NCBI RefSeq assembly: GCF_030269445.1
Contig: NZ_BSTJ01000002.1
Span: forward strand, 310,001-374,000
Direction of reading: 5' to 3'
Length of the DNA: 64,000 bases
Source: Actinoallomurus iriomotensis
GTDB lineage: Bacteria > Actinomycetota > Actinomycetes > Streptosporangiales > Streptosporangiaceae
The translations under genes and the position numbers were made by a program. Below are positions 28,308 to 35,953 of this stretch, one piece after another; the stretch's first letter is position 1, and each line of letters opens with the position of its first letter. A model generated the notes under the pieces. The model was not told where the DNA came from. It saw nothing but the letters and a program-made list of their open reading frames with translations, and made no database searches.

Positions 28308-29348
28308 ATGTCCGAGCAGCGGCGCGGAGAGGATGACCGGGTGCGGGTGTTCAACAGACGGTTCGCCACGGCGACGAGGCGGCTCGAACACGCCGACACC
28401 GCGGTACGCCTGGCCGGGGTTTACGCGCTGGCCGGCCTGGCCGACGACTGGCAGGACAGCCGGCAGACCTGCATCGACGAGCTGTGCGCCTACCTGCGGA
28501 TGCCCTACGAACATCCGCCGGACGGCCCTCCGGCCGCCGAACAGCTGTCGTTCGGCGGCAGCCAGGAGGTGCACCACACCGTCATCTCGATCATCACCGC
28601 GCACCTGCGCGACAACGCTCGGGTCTCCTGGCGAGGCCATGACTTCGACTTCACCGGTGTCCGCTTCGACGGAGGCGACTTCAGCGGCGCGGTGTTCTCC
28701 GGCGGCACCGTCGACTTCCGTGAGGCCGTGTTCTCCGGCGGCACCCTCGACTTCACCGGCGCCGTGTTCTCGGGCGCCACGGTCGACTTCACCGGCGCGC
28801 GGTTCTCCGGCGCCGCCATCGACTTCACCGGCGCGGAGTTCTCCCGCGGCCCCGTCCACTTCGTCGGCGCGGAGTTCTCCGGCGGCACCGTCCACTTCGG
28901 CGACGCGACGTTCTCCGGCGCCACCCACCACTTCATCGGCGCGGTGTTCTCCGGCGCCTCCATCGACTTCTCCGGCGCCGTCTTCTCGGGCGGCGCCGTC
29001 GACTTCACCGGCGCGGAGTTCTCCGGCGGCACCGTGCACTTCACCGGCACGGCGCTCTCCGGCGGCATCATCGGCTTCACCGGCGCGGAGTTCTCCGGCA
29101 CCACCGCCGCATTCGCCGACGCGACGTTCTCGGGCGGCACTCTCGACTTCACCGACACGACGTTGTCCGGCGGCACCCTCCGTTTCACCGACGCGGAGTT
29201 CTCCGGCACCGCCATCGCCTTCACCCGCGCGACCTTCTCCGGCGCCACCGTCGACTTCACCGACGCGACGTTCTCCGGCCGCCGGGGCGGCCTCAGCAAG
29301 GACCTCGCCACGGACCCGCCCCCGGGGCTACTGCTGCCTCCCGCGTAG
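28308..29348 (+). CDS. Pentapeptide-repeat-like protein with 12-residue FTGAxFSGG repeats
   Basis: About 346 residues starting MSEQRRGEDDRVRVFNRRF (AAGGCGGGAAA before the ATG). The head, about 110 residues, carries VRLAGVYALAGLADDWQDSR and then EVHHTVISIITAHLR, the conserved front of actinobacterial pentapeptide-repeat proteins. From about residue 115 to 330 at least sixteen 12-residue units repeat (GGTVDFTGAEFS type), a two-coil-per-unit right-handed beta-helix. Upstream GTG/ATG codons at 28266-28271 are possible starts. Function is unknown; related repeats occur in proteins that mimic DNA or bind partners. Its last 21 bp overlap the convergent MFS gene. Confidence 0.85.
   Translation: MSEQRRGEDDRVRVFNRRFATATRRLEHADTAVRLAGVYALAGLADDWQDSRQTCIDELCAYLRMPYEHPPDGPPAAEQLSFGGSQEVHHTVISIITAHLRDNARVSWRGHDFDFTGVRFDGGDFSGAVFSGGTVDFREAVFSGGTLDFTGAVFSGATVDFTGARFSGAAIDFTGAEFSRGPVHFVGAEFSGGTVHFGDATFSGATHHFIGAVFSGASIDFSGAVFSGGAVDFTGAEFSGGTVHFTGTALSGGIIGFTGAEFSGTTAAFADATFSGGTLDFTDTTLSGGTLRFTDAEFSGTAIAFTRATFSGATVDFTDATFSGRRGGLSKDLATDPPPGLLLPPA
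28680..29283 (+). repeat. Tandem 36-bp coding repeats
   Basis: About sixteen in-frame units of 36 bp, each roughly TTCTCCGGCGGCACCGTCGA followed by CTTCACCGGCGCGGAG, encode the 12-residue beta-helix units of the pentapeptide-repeat-like protein. Units differ at several bases, so they are diverged and not recent duplications. Confidence 0.85.
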
Positions 29349-30596
29349 CAGCTGTCTGCGGACCGAGCGCAGCACACCGAGGACGCTCACCGTGCCCAGC
29401 AGCCCGGCCGCGCAGATCACCATGAAGGGAGGGACCACGGCGGCGATGGCGCCGCCGACGGCCATACCGAGACCCTGGAGGGTCATGATGCCGGCGCCCA
29501 ACAGGGACATGGCCTGACCTCGCATCGTCTCGGGAACCGCCTCGACGAACCACCTGTCCATGCCGAGCGTGTACGCGGCGCACAGCCCGGTGAGCAGCAT
29601 CAATCCGGTCGCGAGCGGCAACGGCGGGTGGACCGCGAACGCGATCATCGGTAGCAGCGATACGGCCGCGAGCGGCAGCGTGAGGCGGTCGCGGGCGGCG
29701 GGGCCGAGCAGGGTGCCGATCAGCGCCTCGCTCACCACGGTGCCGACGGGCATCGCGGCCAGGAACAGGCCGAAGCCGGCGGAGCCCGCCCCAGAGGCGG
29801 CGGCCAAGGGCGCGGCGACCCCTTCGGCGACCACGAAGAACATCGGCGGCACCCACCACATCAGCAGCAGCGCGCGAATGCGAGCGTCGCCGAGCAACCG
29901 TCCGGCCGAGGCGATCGAATCACGTGTCATCGCGCCGCCTCCCGACACCCGCGCGGGCCGGTCACGGGTGCCCAGGCGTAGCAACAGAGCGGAACAGAGG
30001 AACGTGAGGATGGTGACGCGTAGCGCGGTGCGGGGCGACACCCACGCCAGCGCCAGGCCGCCCAGACCGTAGCCGATGACCTGGGAACCCTGCGAGACGA
30101 TCCGGATCAGCGAGCGCCCCAGGACGTACCGGTCCCCCTGCAGGATGTCCGCGAGGCTCGCCGCCCGGGTGCCGGTGAACAGCGGTGAGATCATCGAGAC
30201 GGCGAAACGCAGCAGGAACAGGACGGCGATCGGGGTCGCCGGGATCGCCATCAGCATCACACAGCCCGCCGACAGCAGGTCGCAGGCGACCAGCACACGG
30301 CGAGGCGGATACCGGTCGGCGATGCCGGACAGCGCGACCCCGCTGAGCGCGTAGGGCAGGAAACCGAGGGCGAAGACGAGAGCCGTCAACAGCGCCGAGC
30401 CGGTCTGCCGGAAGACCAGGACGGCCAGCGAGACCTCGGCGAGGACGCCGCCCAGCACGGAAAGAATATGAGCGACGAAGACGGCACGGAATTCTTTGAC
30501 CGCGAACACGGCGCCATATCCGGCCCTGGCGCTTTCGTCGCCCCGCGCGCCGGTGAGCGAATGGTCCGATTCAGTGGACGAAGAGGACGCCACCAT
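29328..30596 (-). CDS. MFS transporter, probable exporter of the adjacent peptide pathway
   Basis: A 422-residue major facilitator protein with about twelve membrane helices. Its loop between helices 2 and 3 reads GIADRYPPRRVLVACD, the MFS-A signature region, and it resembles EntS/MFS_3 drug or siderophore exporters. A hydrophilic N-terminal tail of about 30 residues precedes helix 1. The ribosome site before ATG 30596 is weak. It is the last gene of the minus-strand cluster that contains the E1-like enzyme, the M50 protease and the NWVP peptide, which suggests product export or self-resistance. It converges with the repeat-protein gene, overlapping by 21 bp. Confidence 0.88.
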   Translation of the reverse strand: MVASSSSTESDHSLTGARGDESARAGYGAVFAVKEFRAVFVAHILSVLGGVLAEVSLAVLVFRQTGSALLTALVFALGFLPYALSGVALSGIADRYPPRRVLVACDLLSAGCVMLMAIPATPIAVLFLLRFAVSMISPLFTGTRAASLADILQGDRYVLGRSLIRIVSQGSQVIGYGLGGLALAWVSPRTALRVTILTFLCSALLLRLGTRDRPARVSGGGAMTRDSIASAGRLLGDARIRALLLMWWVPPMFFVVAEGVAAPLAAASGAGSAGFGLFLAAMPVGTVVSEALIGTLLGPAARDRLTLPLAAVSLLPMIAFAVHPPLPLATGLMLLTGLCAAYTLGMDRWFVEAVPETMRGQAMSLLGAGIMTLQGLGMAVGGAIAAVVPPFMVICAAGLLGTVSVLGVLRSVRRQLLRGRQQ

Positions 30597-30638
30597 GTAA
30601 AGGATGCCCCACTTTCCCTACCGGCGCATATCTCATCG

Positions 30639-30691
30639 GCCGGTCCGGGGAGTTGTGTACCAGGGCATCGGAGCCCGCACCCCGGACCGGC
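30639..30691. other. Strong stem-loop between NWVP peptide gene and MFS gene
   Basis: GCCGGTCCGGGG at 30639-30650 pairs perfectly with CCCCGGACCGGC at 30680-30691 (12 bp), with a 29-nt loop that can itself fold (GGGC-ATCGGA-GCCC). It lies 24 bp after the peptide stop in transcript direction, and no T-run follows. A partial terminator or RNA-stabilising hairpin that makes the peptide mRNA more abundant than the transporter mRNA would fit the position; this is inference. Confidence 0.6.
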
Positions 30692-30714
30692 ATCGCTCCC
30701 AGAGAAACACCTGG

Positions 30715-30792
30715 TCAGCGAGGCACCCAGTTCTTGGGAACCCAGTTCTTCGGGACCCAGTTCTCGGGAACCCAGTTCTGCGTGTTGTCCAT
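30715..30792 (-). CDS. 25-residue peptide of four Asn-Trp-Val-Pro repeats; candidate RiPP precursor
   Basis: A short reading frame of ATG, 24 further codons and TGA. It encodes MDNTQ, then four units N-W-V-P spaced exactly five residues apart (followed by E, K, K and R). Trp therefore falls at residues 7, 12, 17 and 22 and Pro at 9, 14, 19 and 24. GGGGGTGA lies about 8 nt upstream, and a TTGACA box lies about 115 bp upstream. The other frame through this DNA gives a featureless peptide, while this frame gives a strict pentad repeat with Trp/Asn/Pro codons kept and third positions partly varied (GTT/GTC/GTG, CCC/CCG/CCT). That pattern supports selection on protein. It lies between the M50 protease and the MFS exporter. 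There is no obvious leader; modification and function are unknown. Confidence 0.62.
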   Translation of the reverse strand: MDNTQNWVPENWVPKNWVPKNWVPR

Positions 30793-30883
30793 TCCGTCTC
30801 ACCCCCAACCTACACGTGGAAACGGCGCCCACAGCGGCCTCGTAAAGGCGGACCGACCGGCTCTTGAATGGGCGCTCGCAGGC

Positions 30884-30913
30884 AACTTTGGCGGGCGCCT
30901 CCTTCTGTGTCAA
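30884..30913 (-). promoter_or_regulatory. Putative promoter for the NWVP peptide
   Basis: On the minus strand TTGACA (30913-30908) is followed after 18 nt by AAAGTT (30889-30884). The -35 matches consensus and the -10 is poor. It would start transcription near 30877, giving a leader of about 85 nt before the peptide ATG at 30792. This would let the peptide be made independently of the protease operon. Confidence 0.4.
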
Positions 30914-30965
30914 TAGGAAGTGGGACACATGGGATGAAGTAGCAAGAAAAGCTCCTTCCCGGTGC

Positions 30966-32204
30966 TCAGCGGCTGCTCCCGAGCCGATGGGCGACTTTTC
31001 GAGCGCGGTACTGACGCCATTTCGTACGGACCCAGAGGGCCTGCGGCCCGCCGAGAAAGAGCAGTACCGCGAGGCCGTCGAGGCGTTCGCCGGAGCCGTG
31101 GCCGGGCCCGGCGCGGCGGACGGCGTGGATCAGCATCGTGAGGTCGGTGGGGACGGTGACCGTGGCCAGCGCGGCCAAGGCCAGCGCGGTTCCGGTGAGG
31201 AGGACGACGCTGTAGACGCGAACCGCGTGTCGCTGCGCCGGGGCCAGTTGGCGGCTGGGGTCCGCGACCCGGGGCTTGCCGCGTGACAGCACGCGGCCAG
31301 CGAGGTACCGCATATAGGCGCGGCCGTCCCCGAACAGATCGCGGCAGCCGGTGAGGTCCTGCAGGACGAAGTACACGTCGGTCCGCATGAAGATCATGCC
31401 TTCGAACGGCAGCGGGATCAGCGCCAGAAGTACCAGGATCGCGAGCGCACGGTGGGCAGGGGTGTGGGGACCGGTCGCGGCCAGCACGAGGATGCCCGTA
31501 GCGGCGATGGTGAGGTTGACGGTGCTGCCGGCAAGGTACGCGGTGAGCCGATGGCGGCGCGGGGCCAGGTCGATCCCGCTCATGTCGGTCTGCACGACCA
31601 GGAACTGCAACCGGGTTCCGAGTTCGATCCGGGCGGGCACCCCGGCCGCGCGGGCGACGATCAGATGCGCGGTCTCGTGGAGGAACAGCAAGGGCCAGCC
31701 GACCGCGAACACCACCAGCAGGACCAGGCTGCCGTACGGGCTCCAGAGCAGGTCGTGGTAACCGGGCATCAGGCGGGGGCGAGCGGCCAGGACGATCAAA
31801 GCGGCCGCGACCACCGCGCCCAGTGCGATCGGCACGATCGGGCTCAGCGACCAGGCCACGAGGCGGGGCGTGAGCCACGGGAAGGTGGCTCGTGGCGGCG
31901 CGGGGCCGGACAGGAGGACACCGTCGACCTCGGCCACGAAACCGAGCGCCGCCAGATCACTGACGAAGTCGCAGATGTCGAGGTCAGCACCCGTCTCTTC
32001 GGCAAGGACGCGCCGGGCCTCCCCGGCGGTCAGGTCCTGTTCGAGCAGCTCGATCGCCCGGGCGCCGACAGCGGGTAACACCACGAAGTCGCCGGTGTCG
32101 AGCCGCCCGACGATCACCTCCTCGCCGTCCGGCCGGGAGGCCAGCTCGTGCAACCGGATGCGGGTGCGGTCCCCGACCTTCGGCGGGGAGACGCGGGTCG
32201 TCAT
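30966..32204 (-). CDS. RRE (PqqD-like) - M50 site-2-type metalloprotease fusion
   Basis: A 412-residue protein. Residues 1-95 are a winged-helix, PqqD-like domain (VGRLDTGDFVVLPAVGARAIELLEQ then DFVSDLAALGFV). Such RiPP recognition elements bind precursor peptides. Residues 115-400 are membrane-embedded with about six helices. HETAH at 176-180 in LLFLHETAHLIVARAAGV is the zinc-binding HExxH of M50 intramembrane proteases, and MRTDVYFVLQDL near 267-278 supplies the distal Asp region. In related RiPP clusters (for example the epipeptide YydH type) M50 proteins mature or export the peptide. Its ATG overlaps the stop of the E1-like gene by 4 bp, so the two enzymes are coupled. Confidence 0.82.
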   Translation of the reverse strand: MTTRVSPPKVGDRTRIRLHELASRPDGEEVIVGRLDTGDFVVLPAVGARAIELLEQDLTAGEARRVLAEETGADLDICDFVSDLAALGFVAEVDGVLLSGPAPPRATFPWLTPRLVAWSLSPIVPIALGAVVAAALIVLAARPRLMPGYHDLLWSPYGSLVLLVVFAVGWPLLFLHETAHLIVARAAGVPARIELGTRLQFLVVQTDMSGIDLAPRRHRLTAYLAGSTVNLTIAATGILVLAATGPHTPAHRALAILVLLALIPLPFEGMIFMRTDVYFVLQDLTGCRDLFGDGRAYMRYLAGRVLSRGKPRVADPSRQLAPAQRHAVRVYSVVLLTGTALALAALATVTVPTDLTMLIHAVRRAGPGHGSGERLDGLAVLLFLGGPQALWVRTKWRQYRARKVAHRLGSSR

Positions 32205-33355
32205 CGCACCGCTCCGGCCGGCGGTGTCGCGTCACCGGCCGTCGACGATTCACCGCAGGCAGGACAGTCCGGCCGACGCGGGAAGCGCTGCAGGACCGTA
32301 TCGTCCAAGGCTGCGAGGTTGATGCCGTACCGGAAGCCGGGCTCCATCGGCGGGGCGCCGGTGAGCAACGCCAGGGCGGCGTGCGCGACCAGCGAACCGG
32401 AAAGGCCGGCGGTGACCGCCGTGACAGGGTGCCACGCCATCCGCGGTGAAGCCGCCTCCTCCTCCTGACCTGGCGCCAGACCGAGATCGCGGCGGTCGGC
32501 CTCTCCCGCGCGCTGGCACTCCCAGCAGGCCCCGTCGCCGGGGACGTGTATGCCGGCGGTGGCCAGCGGGCCGTGGTAGCCGCCGTCGACCCAGGGCGTA
32601 CCCGTGCCCAGGCAGACGCGGTTGGCCCAGCGGCGGATCTCGGGCGGCTGGTCGGCGCACATGACGAGCAGGTCGTACGGCGCCGGGCCGGCGTCCAGGA
32701 GCATCGCGAGGTCCTCGGGACCGGACACGCGGCGCTGCTCGCCGGTGATCTCCGGGTGGTGGTTGAGGGCTCGCAGATCCTCCAGCGCCACGTCGAGCTT
32801 GGGCCGGCCGATGTCCCGTTGACGGTACAAAGGCTGGCGATTGAGATTGGACAACTCCACGGTGTCGTGGTCGACGCAGTGGAGGTGCCCGACACCCGAG
32901 GCCACCAGGGCCTGCGCGCAGAAACCTCCGGTGCCGCCCAGGCCGACCAGCAGTACCCGCCCGTCCCGCAGCCGTTCCTGCATCTCCCACGCGCTGCGGC
33001 GGGGGCTGCGGTCGAGCCAGCGCAGCAGCGTGACGCCGCGGCTGTAACGCTCCTGCTCCGCCGAGGACAACGACGGCGGCGGGGCGTCGACGTCTTCCAG
33101 ATGGCCCGCCGCTTGAAGATCCGCCACGGCCTGAAGAACCTCCGCGACGGTCACCTCCGAGTGCGCCGCGGCGACCTGCTCCGCGATCTCGCCGGAAGTA
33201 CGGGCACCGTCCAGAGCCTGCGTCAACGTCCAGACCCAGCCGTCCGGGTCGTCGATCTCCACCCCGATCCCGAAAATCACACTGCCCATCCGCACGGCGC
33301 CGGAGACCGTCCGGTAGGCGGCGTGCTCAGGTTTAATCCGCGGCCGCAGCATCAT
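32201..33355 (-). CDS. E1/ThiF/MccB-like peptide-adenylating enzyme with N-terminal RRE-like domain
   Basis: A 384-residue protein. Residues 1-90 are a second RRE-like (PqqD/peptide-clamp) domain. Residues 120-360 form an E1-type adenylation fold: VLLVGLGGTGGF (nucleotide loop, 135-146), VDHDTVELSNLNRQPLY (161-177, with the Asp, Asn, Arg and Gln residues of active E1/MccB/ThiF enzymes) and MCADQPPEIRRWANRVC. CWEC (277-280) and CPAC near 370 form the structural zinc site. Nothing in the core is degraded. Known relatives adenylate the C-terminus of a Gly-Gly protein (ThiS, MoaD) or a peptide (MccA in microcin C). GGAGG lies 10 nt before ATG 33355; a second ATG at 33352 is possible. It is the first gene of the minus-strand cluster. 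Confidence 0.85.
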   Translation of the reverse strand: MMLRPRIKPEHAAYRTVSGAVRMGSVIFGIGVEIDDPDGWVWTLTQALDGARTSGEIAEQVAAAHSEVTVAEVLQAVADLQAAGHLEDVDAPPPSLSSAEQERYSRGVTLLRWLDRSPRRSAWEMQERLRDGRVLLVGLGGTGGFCAQALVASGVGHLHCVDHDTVELSNLNRQPLYRQRDIGRPKLDVALEDLRALNHHPEITGEQRRVSGPEDLAMLLDAGPAPYDLLVMCADQPPEIRRWANRVCLGTGTPWVDGGYHGPLATAGIHVPGDGACWECQRAGEADRRDLGLAPGQEEEAASPRMAWHPVTAVTAGLSGSLVAHAALALLTGAPPMEPGFRYGINLAALDDTVLQRFPRRPDCPACGESSTAGDATPPAGAVR

Positions 33356-33386
33356 CGCAAAGAACCTCCGCTCCAGACGAAACCCT

Positions 33387-33414
33387 TGACACGTTCATAC
33401 CTCACATTAATCAT
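33387..33414 (+). promoter_or_regulatory. Putative promoter for the 22-residue Gly-Gly peptide
   Basis: TTGACA at 33387-33392 is followed by the AT-rich stretch CATTAATCAT at 33406-33415. No -10 fits perfectly (TTAATC at 15 nt or TAATCA at 16 nt spacing). A small palindrome GGTAATTACC at 33423-33432 lies downstream and could be an operator. The whole E1-peptide intergenic region is much more AT-rich than its surroundings. Confidence 0.35.
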
Positions 33415-33477
33415 GAGGAGAAGGTAATTACCTGTTGTGTCAGTCGCATTACCACTCACATGGAAAGGAGGGCGACA

Positions 33478-33546
33478 ATGGAGAAGATTAAGATCAAGCT
33501 GCTCGACAAGAAGCAGACCACCGGTGTCAGCGGCGAGGGCGGCTGA
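33478..33546 (+). CDS. 22-residue basic peptide ending in Gly-Gly; candidate substrate of the E1-like enzyme
   Basis: ATG 33478 is preceded by a near-perfect AAAGGAGGGCGACA, among the best ribosome sites in the window. The frame encodes MEKIKIKLLDKK, then Q, then TTGVSGEGG and a stop. The N-terminal half is an amphipathic Lys/Ile/Leu strand or helix suitable for an RRE. The C-terminal half is small-residue rich with a terminal Gly-Gly, the tail type that E1/ThiF enzymes adenylate. A perfect 9-bp hairpin starts 21 bp after the stop. It is divergent from the E1 gene with 122 bp between them. Longer frames through this DNA in other phases are featureless. A RiPP precursor or mini ubiquitin-like carrier are both possible; function is not known. 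Confidence 0.62.
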   Translation: MEKIKIKLLDKKQTTGVSGEGG

Positions 33547-33566
33547 GTCTCAGCGCCAATCAGGCC

Positions 33567-33588
33567 GGCGGGCGGGCCACCGCCCGCC
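33567..33588 (+). terminator. Hairpin after the Gly-Gly peptide
   Basis: GGCGGGCGG - GCCA - CCGCCCGCC is a perfect 9-bp stem with a 4-nt loop, beginning 21 bp after the peptide stop. It has no T-tract, as is common for actinomycete terminators. It probably ends a monocistronic message for the peptide. Confidence 0.6.
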
Positions 33589-33705
33589 GCGCCACCGGAA
33601 GAACATGGCTGACCTGCACTAATGGAGCGCTCCGATATGGCGCAGAAGACAGTGGCGCGACCGACGGAGATGACGGCATATTGAAGGACGCCTTCCATAT
33701 CGCAT

Positions 33706-33855
33706 TCATAGAATGATAGATACGTGCGCTAGACCCGTGTTCGTACAGCCGAGAGTCGATATCATTTCTTCAGACGGCGAAATAGCGCCGCCCGCGATGG
33801 GCGGCTTCTTGCGTCCGACGCCGAAAATCTCCTTTATTTCTACGTCTGCGCTCAC
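33706..33855 (-). CDS. Candidate small ORF (49 residues), possibly another peptide of the cluster
   Basis: From GTG 33855 to TGA 33706 the minus strand encodes SADVEIKEIFGVGRKK, a PPIAGGAISPSEEM segment and a tail with TLGCTNTGLAHVSIIL. The charge-rich front and the Gly/Ser/Thr/Cys-containing back resemble a leader-core peptide. Its codons are noticeably less GC-rich at third positions than those of the neighbouring enzymes. Weak points: the only ribosome-site-like Gs directly abut the start, and the opposite strand also has an open frame. It lies 160 bp beyond the Gly-Gly peptide. Confidence 0.28.
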   Translation of the reverse strand: MSADVEIKEIFGVGRKKPPIAGGAISPSEEMISTLGCTNTGLAHVSIIL

Positions 33856-34361
33856 CCCCCAGCCGCGCTGCTCACCGCACCCCTCTGGGGACTGCTTCCG
33901 CCTGCTGAACCGCTGATCACGGCAAGCCGCCGCGAAGTGGTGGCGCCTCTCGGGAGCGGGAGCCACCGGTTCCCACAGATCGTCCGGCACAAGATCCGCG
34001 GCATGACACGCGATGCGCACGGAATCGGTCGAGGCCCCGGGATGTCGCCGGAAGCCCCTTGAGTCCGATCTTGGTCCGGCCGGAGACCGACGGCGTCCAC
34101 GACGGTCGCCGTACTTCACGGCCGCCCTCGCCCGGACGAAGAGCCGCGTGAGCGTCATGCTCCACCGAGGCGCCCTTCCCCACACGCCCCGCCCCGCCTG
34201 ACCAGGCCGCGCCCGTGTGCTGGACCGCGCAAACGTCCCCTATACCACTGGTTCGGCAGACCCGGGGACACGTTGCCGCCACCGAAATGGTTGGATGACT
34301 CGGTCATGAAAATTCTGCGGCTGGCCTACGCGCCACGCCGGTTTCCGAATGGACCCGCAGG
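33856..34361. other. Intergenic stretch, possible transposase relic
   Basis: About 500 bp without a convincing gene. On the minus strand around 33950-34000 the translation reads LVPDDLWEPVAP, which is how many IS5/IS4-type transposases begin, but the reading frame soon becomes featureless and no terminal repeats are seen. If it is a relic it is heavily decayed. The pntA promoter should lie near 34250-34350. Confidence 0.3.
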
Positions 34362-35891
34362 ATGCTCATTGGTGTTGTCAACGAGAGCCAGGACGAGACT
34401 CGGGTAGCCGCGACCCCGAAGACGGCCAGGCAGTTACAGGGCCTGGGGTACGACGTGGTCGTCGAGGCCGGGGCAGGTGAGCGGTCGAGCTTCACCGATG
34501 ACGCCTACGCCGAGGCCGGGGCCACGATCGGCGACCCGTGGGCCGCCGACGTCGTGTTCAAGGTCAACGCCCCGACGACCGAGGAGATCGCCCGGCTGCA
34601 CGACGGCGCGATCCTGGTGTCGCTGCTGGCTCCGGCGCTGAACCCGGAGCTGCTCGATGCCCTGGCGGCGCGGCCGATCACCGCGCTGGCGATGGACGCG
34701 GTGCCGCGGATCTCGCGGGCGCAGTCACTGGACGTGCTGAGTTCGATGGCCAACATCGCCGGATATCGCGCGGTGGTCGAGGCGGCTCACGTCTTCGGCC
34801 GGTTCTTCACCGGCCAGGTGACGGCCGCGGGCAAGGTGCCGCCGGCCAAGGTGCTGGTGGCCGGCGCCGGAGTGGCCGGACTGGCCGCGATCGGCGCGGC
34901 GTCGAGCCTGGGCGCGATCGTACGGGCCACCGACCCGCGGCCGGAAGTGGCCGACCAGGTGCGGTCGCTGGGGGGTGAGTTCCTGGCCGTCGAGGCCGAG
35001 CAGAAGGCGTCCAGCGACGGCTACGCCCGGGCGACGAGCGAGGACTACGATCGGCGGGCCGCCGAGATCTACTCCGAGCAGGCCGCCGACGTCGACATCG
35101 TCATCACCACCGCGCTGATCCCGGGGCGACCGGCGCCCAAGCTGCTGAGCGCCGAACAGGTCGCGACGATGAAGCCGGGCTCGGTGATCGTCGACATGGC
35201 CGCGGCACAGGGCGGCAACGTCGAGGGCTCGGTGGCCGGAGAGGTCGTCACCACGGGCAACGGCGTGACGATCATCGGCTACACCGATCTCGCCGGGCGA
35301 CTGCCCGCGCAGGCCAGTCAGCTGTACGGCACCAACCTGGTCAACCTCATGAAGCTGCTGACGCCGGACAAGGACGGGAAGGTCGTGCTCGACCTCGACG
35401 ACGTCGTCCAGCGCGGCATCACGGTGGTCCGCGACGGCGAGAAGCTGTGGCCGCCACCGCCCGTCCAGGTGTCCGCGACCCCGGCCGCGGCCCCCGGCCC
35501 GGCGGCCGAACTCAAGCCGGCGAAGGCGCCTCGCCCGGCCTGGGTGAAGTTCGCCGCCGTGGGCGTCGGAATCGTCGTGCTGTGGCTGATCTCGGCACTG
35601 GCCCCGCCGCCGATCCCCGAGCACTTCACCGTGCTGATGCTGGCGGTGGTGATCGGCTACTACGTGATCGGCAAGGTGCACCACGCGCTGCACACGCCGC
35701 TGATGTCGGTCACCAACGCCATTTCCGGGATCATCGTCGTCGGCGCCATGTTGCAGATCGGCATCCAGGGCAGCGGCGACGACACCGTCGTCATCGTGCT
35801 GTCGGCCGTCGCCATCCTGCTGGCGTCCATCAACATCTTCGGCGGCTTCGCCGTGACCCGACGCATGCTGAGCATGTTCACGAGGGAGTAG
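34362..35891 (+). CDS. pntA: NAD(P) transhydrogenase subunit alpha
   Basis: A 509-residue protein. Residues 1-370 are the NAD(H)-binding alanine-dehydrogenase/PNT domain (start [23 protein letters not shown]-type site [33 protein letters not shown]). A Pro/Ala linker is followed by about four membrane helices in the last 115 residues ([20 protein letters not shown]). With PntB it couples hydride transfer between NADH and NADP+ to proton translocation. Its full-length fused alpha subunit (NAD domain plus membrane part) is the E. coli arrangement. pntB follows after 62 bp. Confidence 0.95.
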   Translation: MLIGVVNESQDETRVAATPKTARQLQGLGYDVVVEAGAGERSSFTDDAYAEAGATIGDPWAADVVFKVNAPTTEEIARLHDGAILVSLLAPALNPELLDALAARPITALAMDAVPRISRAQSLDVLSSMANIAGYRAVVEAAHVFGRFFTGQVTAAGKVPPAKVLVAGAGVAGLAAIGAASSLGAIVRATDPRPEVADQVRSLGGEFLAVEAEQKASSDGYARATSEDYDRRAAEIYSEQAADVDIVITTALIPGRPAPKLLSAEQVATMKPGSVIVDMAAAQGGNVEGSVAGEVVTTGNGVTIIGYTDLAGRLPAQASQLYGTNLVNLMKLLTPDKDGKVVLDLDDVVQRGITVVRDGEKLWPPPPVQVSATPAAAPGPAAELKPAKAPRPAWVKFAAVGVGIVVLWLISALAPPPIPEHFTVLMLAVVIGYYVIGKVHHALHTPLMSVTNAISGIIVVGAMLQIGIQGSGDDTVVIVLSAVAILLASINIFGGFAVTRRMLSMFTRE

Positions 35892-35953
35892 CGCACTACG
35901 GCACGGTCCGACCACGAACCTCTCCACAGCCAGAAACACCACGGGGCGTCAAA

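Noticed and set aside
28680-29283. Regular repeats considered as a CRISPR array
   Set aside because: The units are contiguous, diverged and in frame within a coding region, with no spacers.
30386-30928. Minus-strand frame of 180 codons over the NWVP peptide and MFS start
   Set aside because: It has a different phase from both real genes, no family features, and it overlaps the MFS coding region.
33437-33698. Longer frames on both strands over the Gly-Gly peptide
   Set aside because: They are Arg/Ser-rich or featureless with no ribosome site, whereas the short frame has a near-consensus one.
33940-34000. LVPDDLWEPVAP as a transposase gene
   Set aside because: Only about a dozen residues match, with no continuing frame. 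It is noted as a possible relic only.
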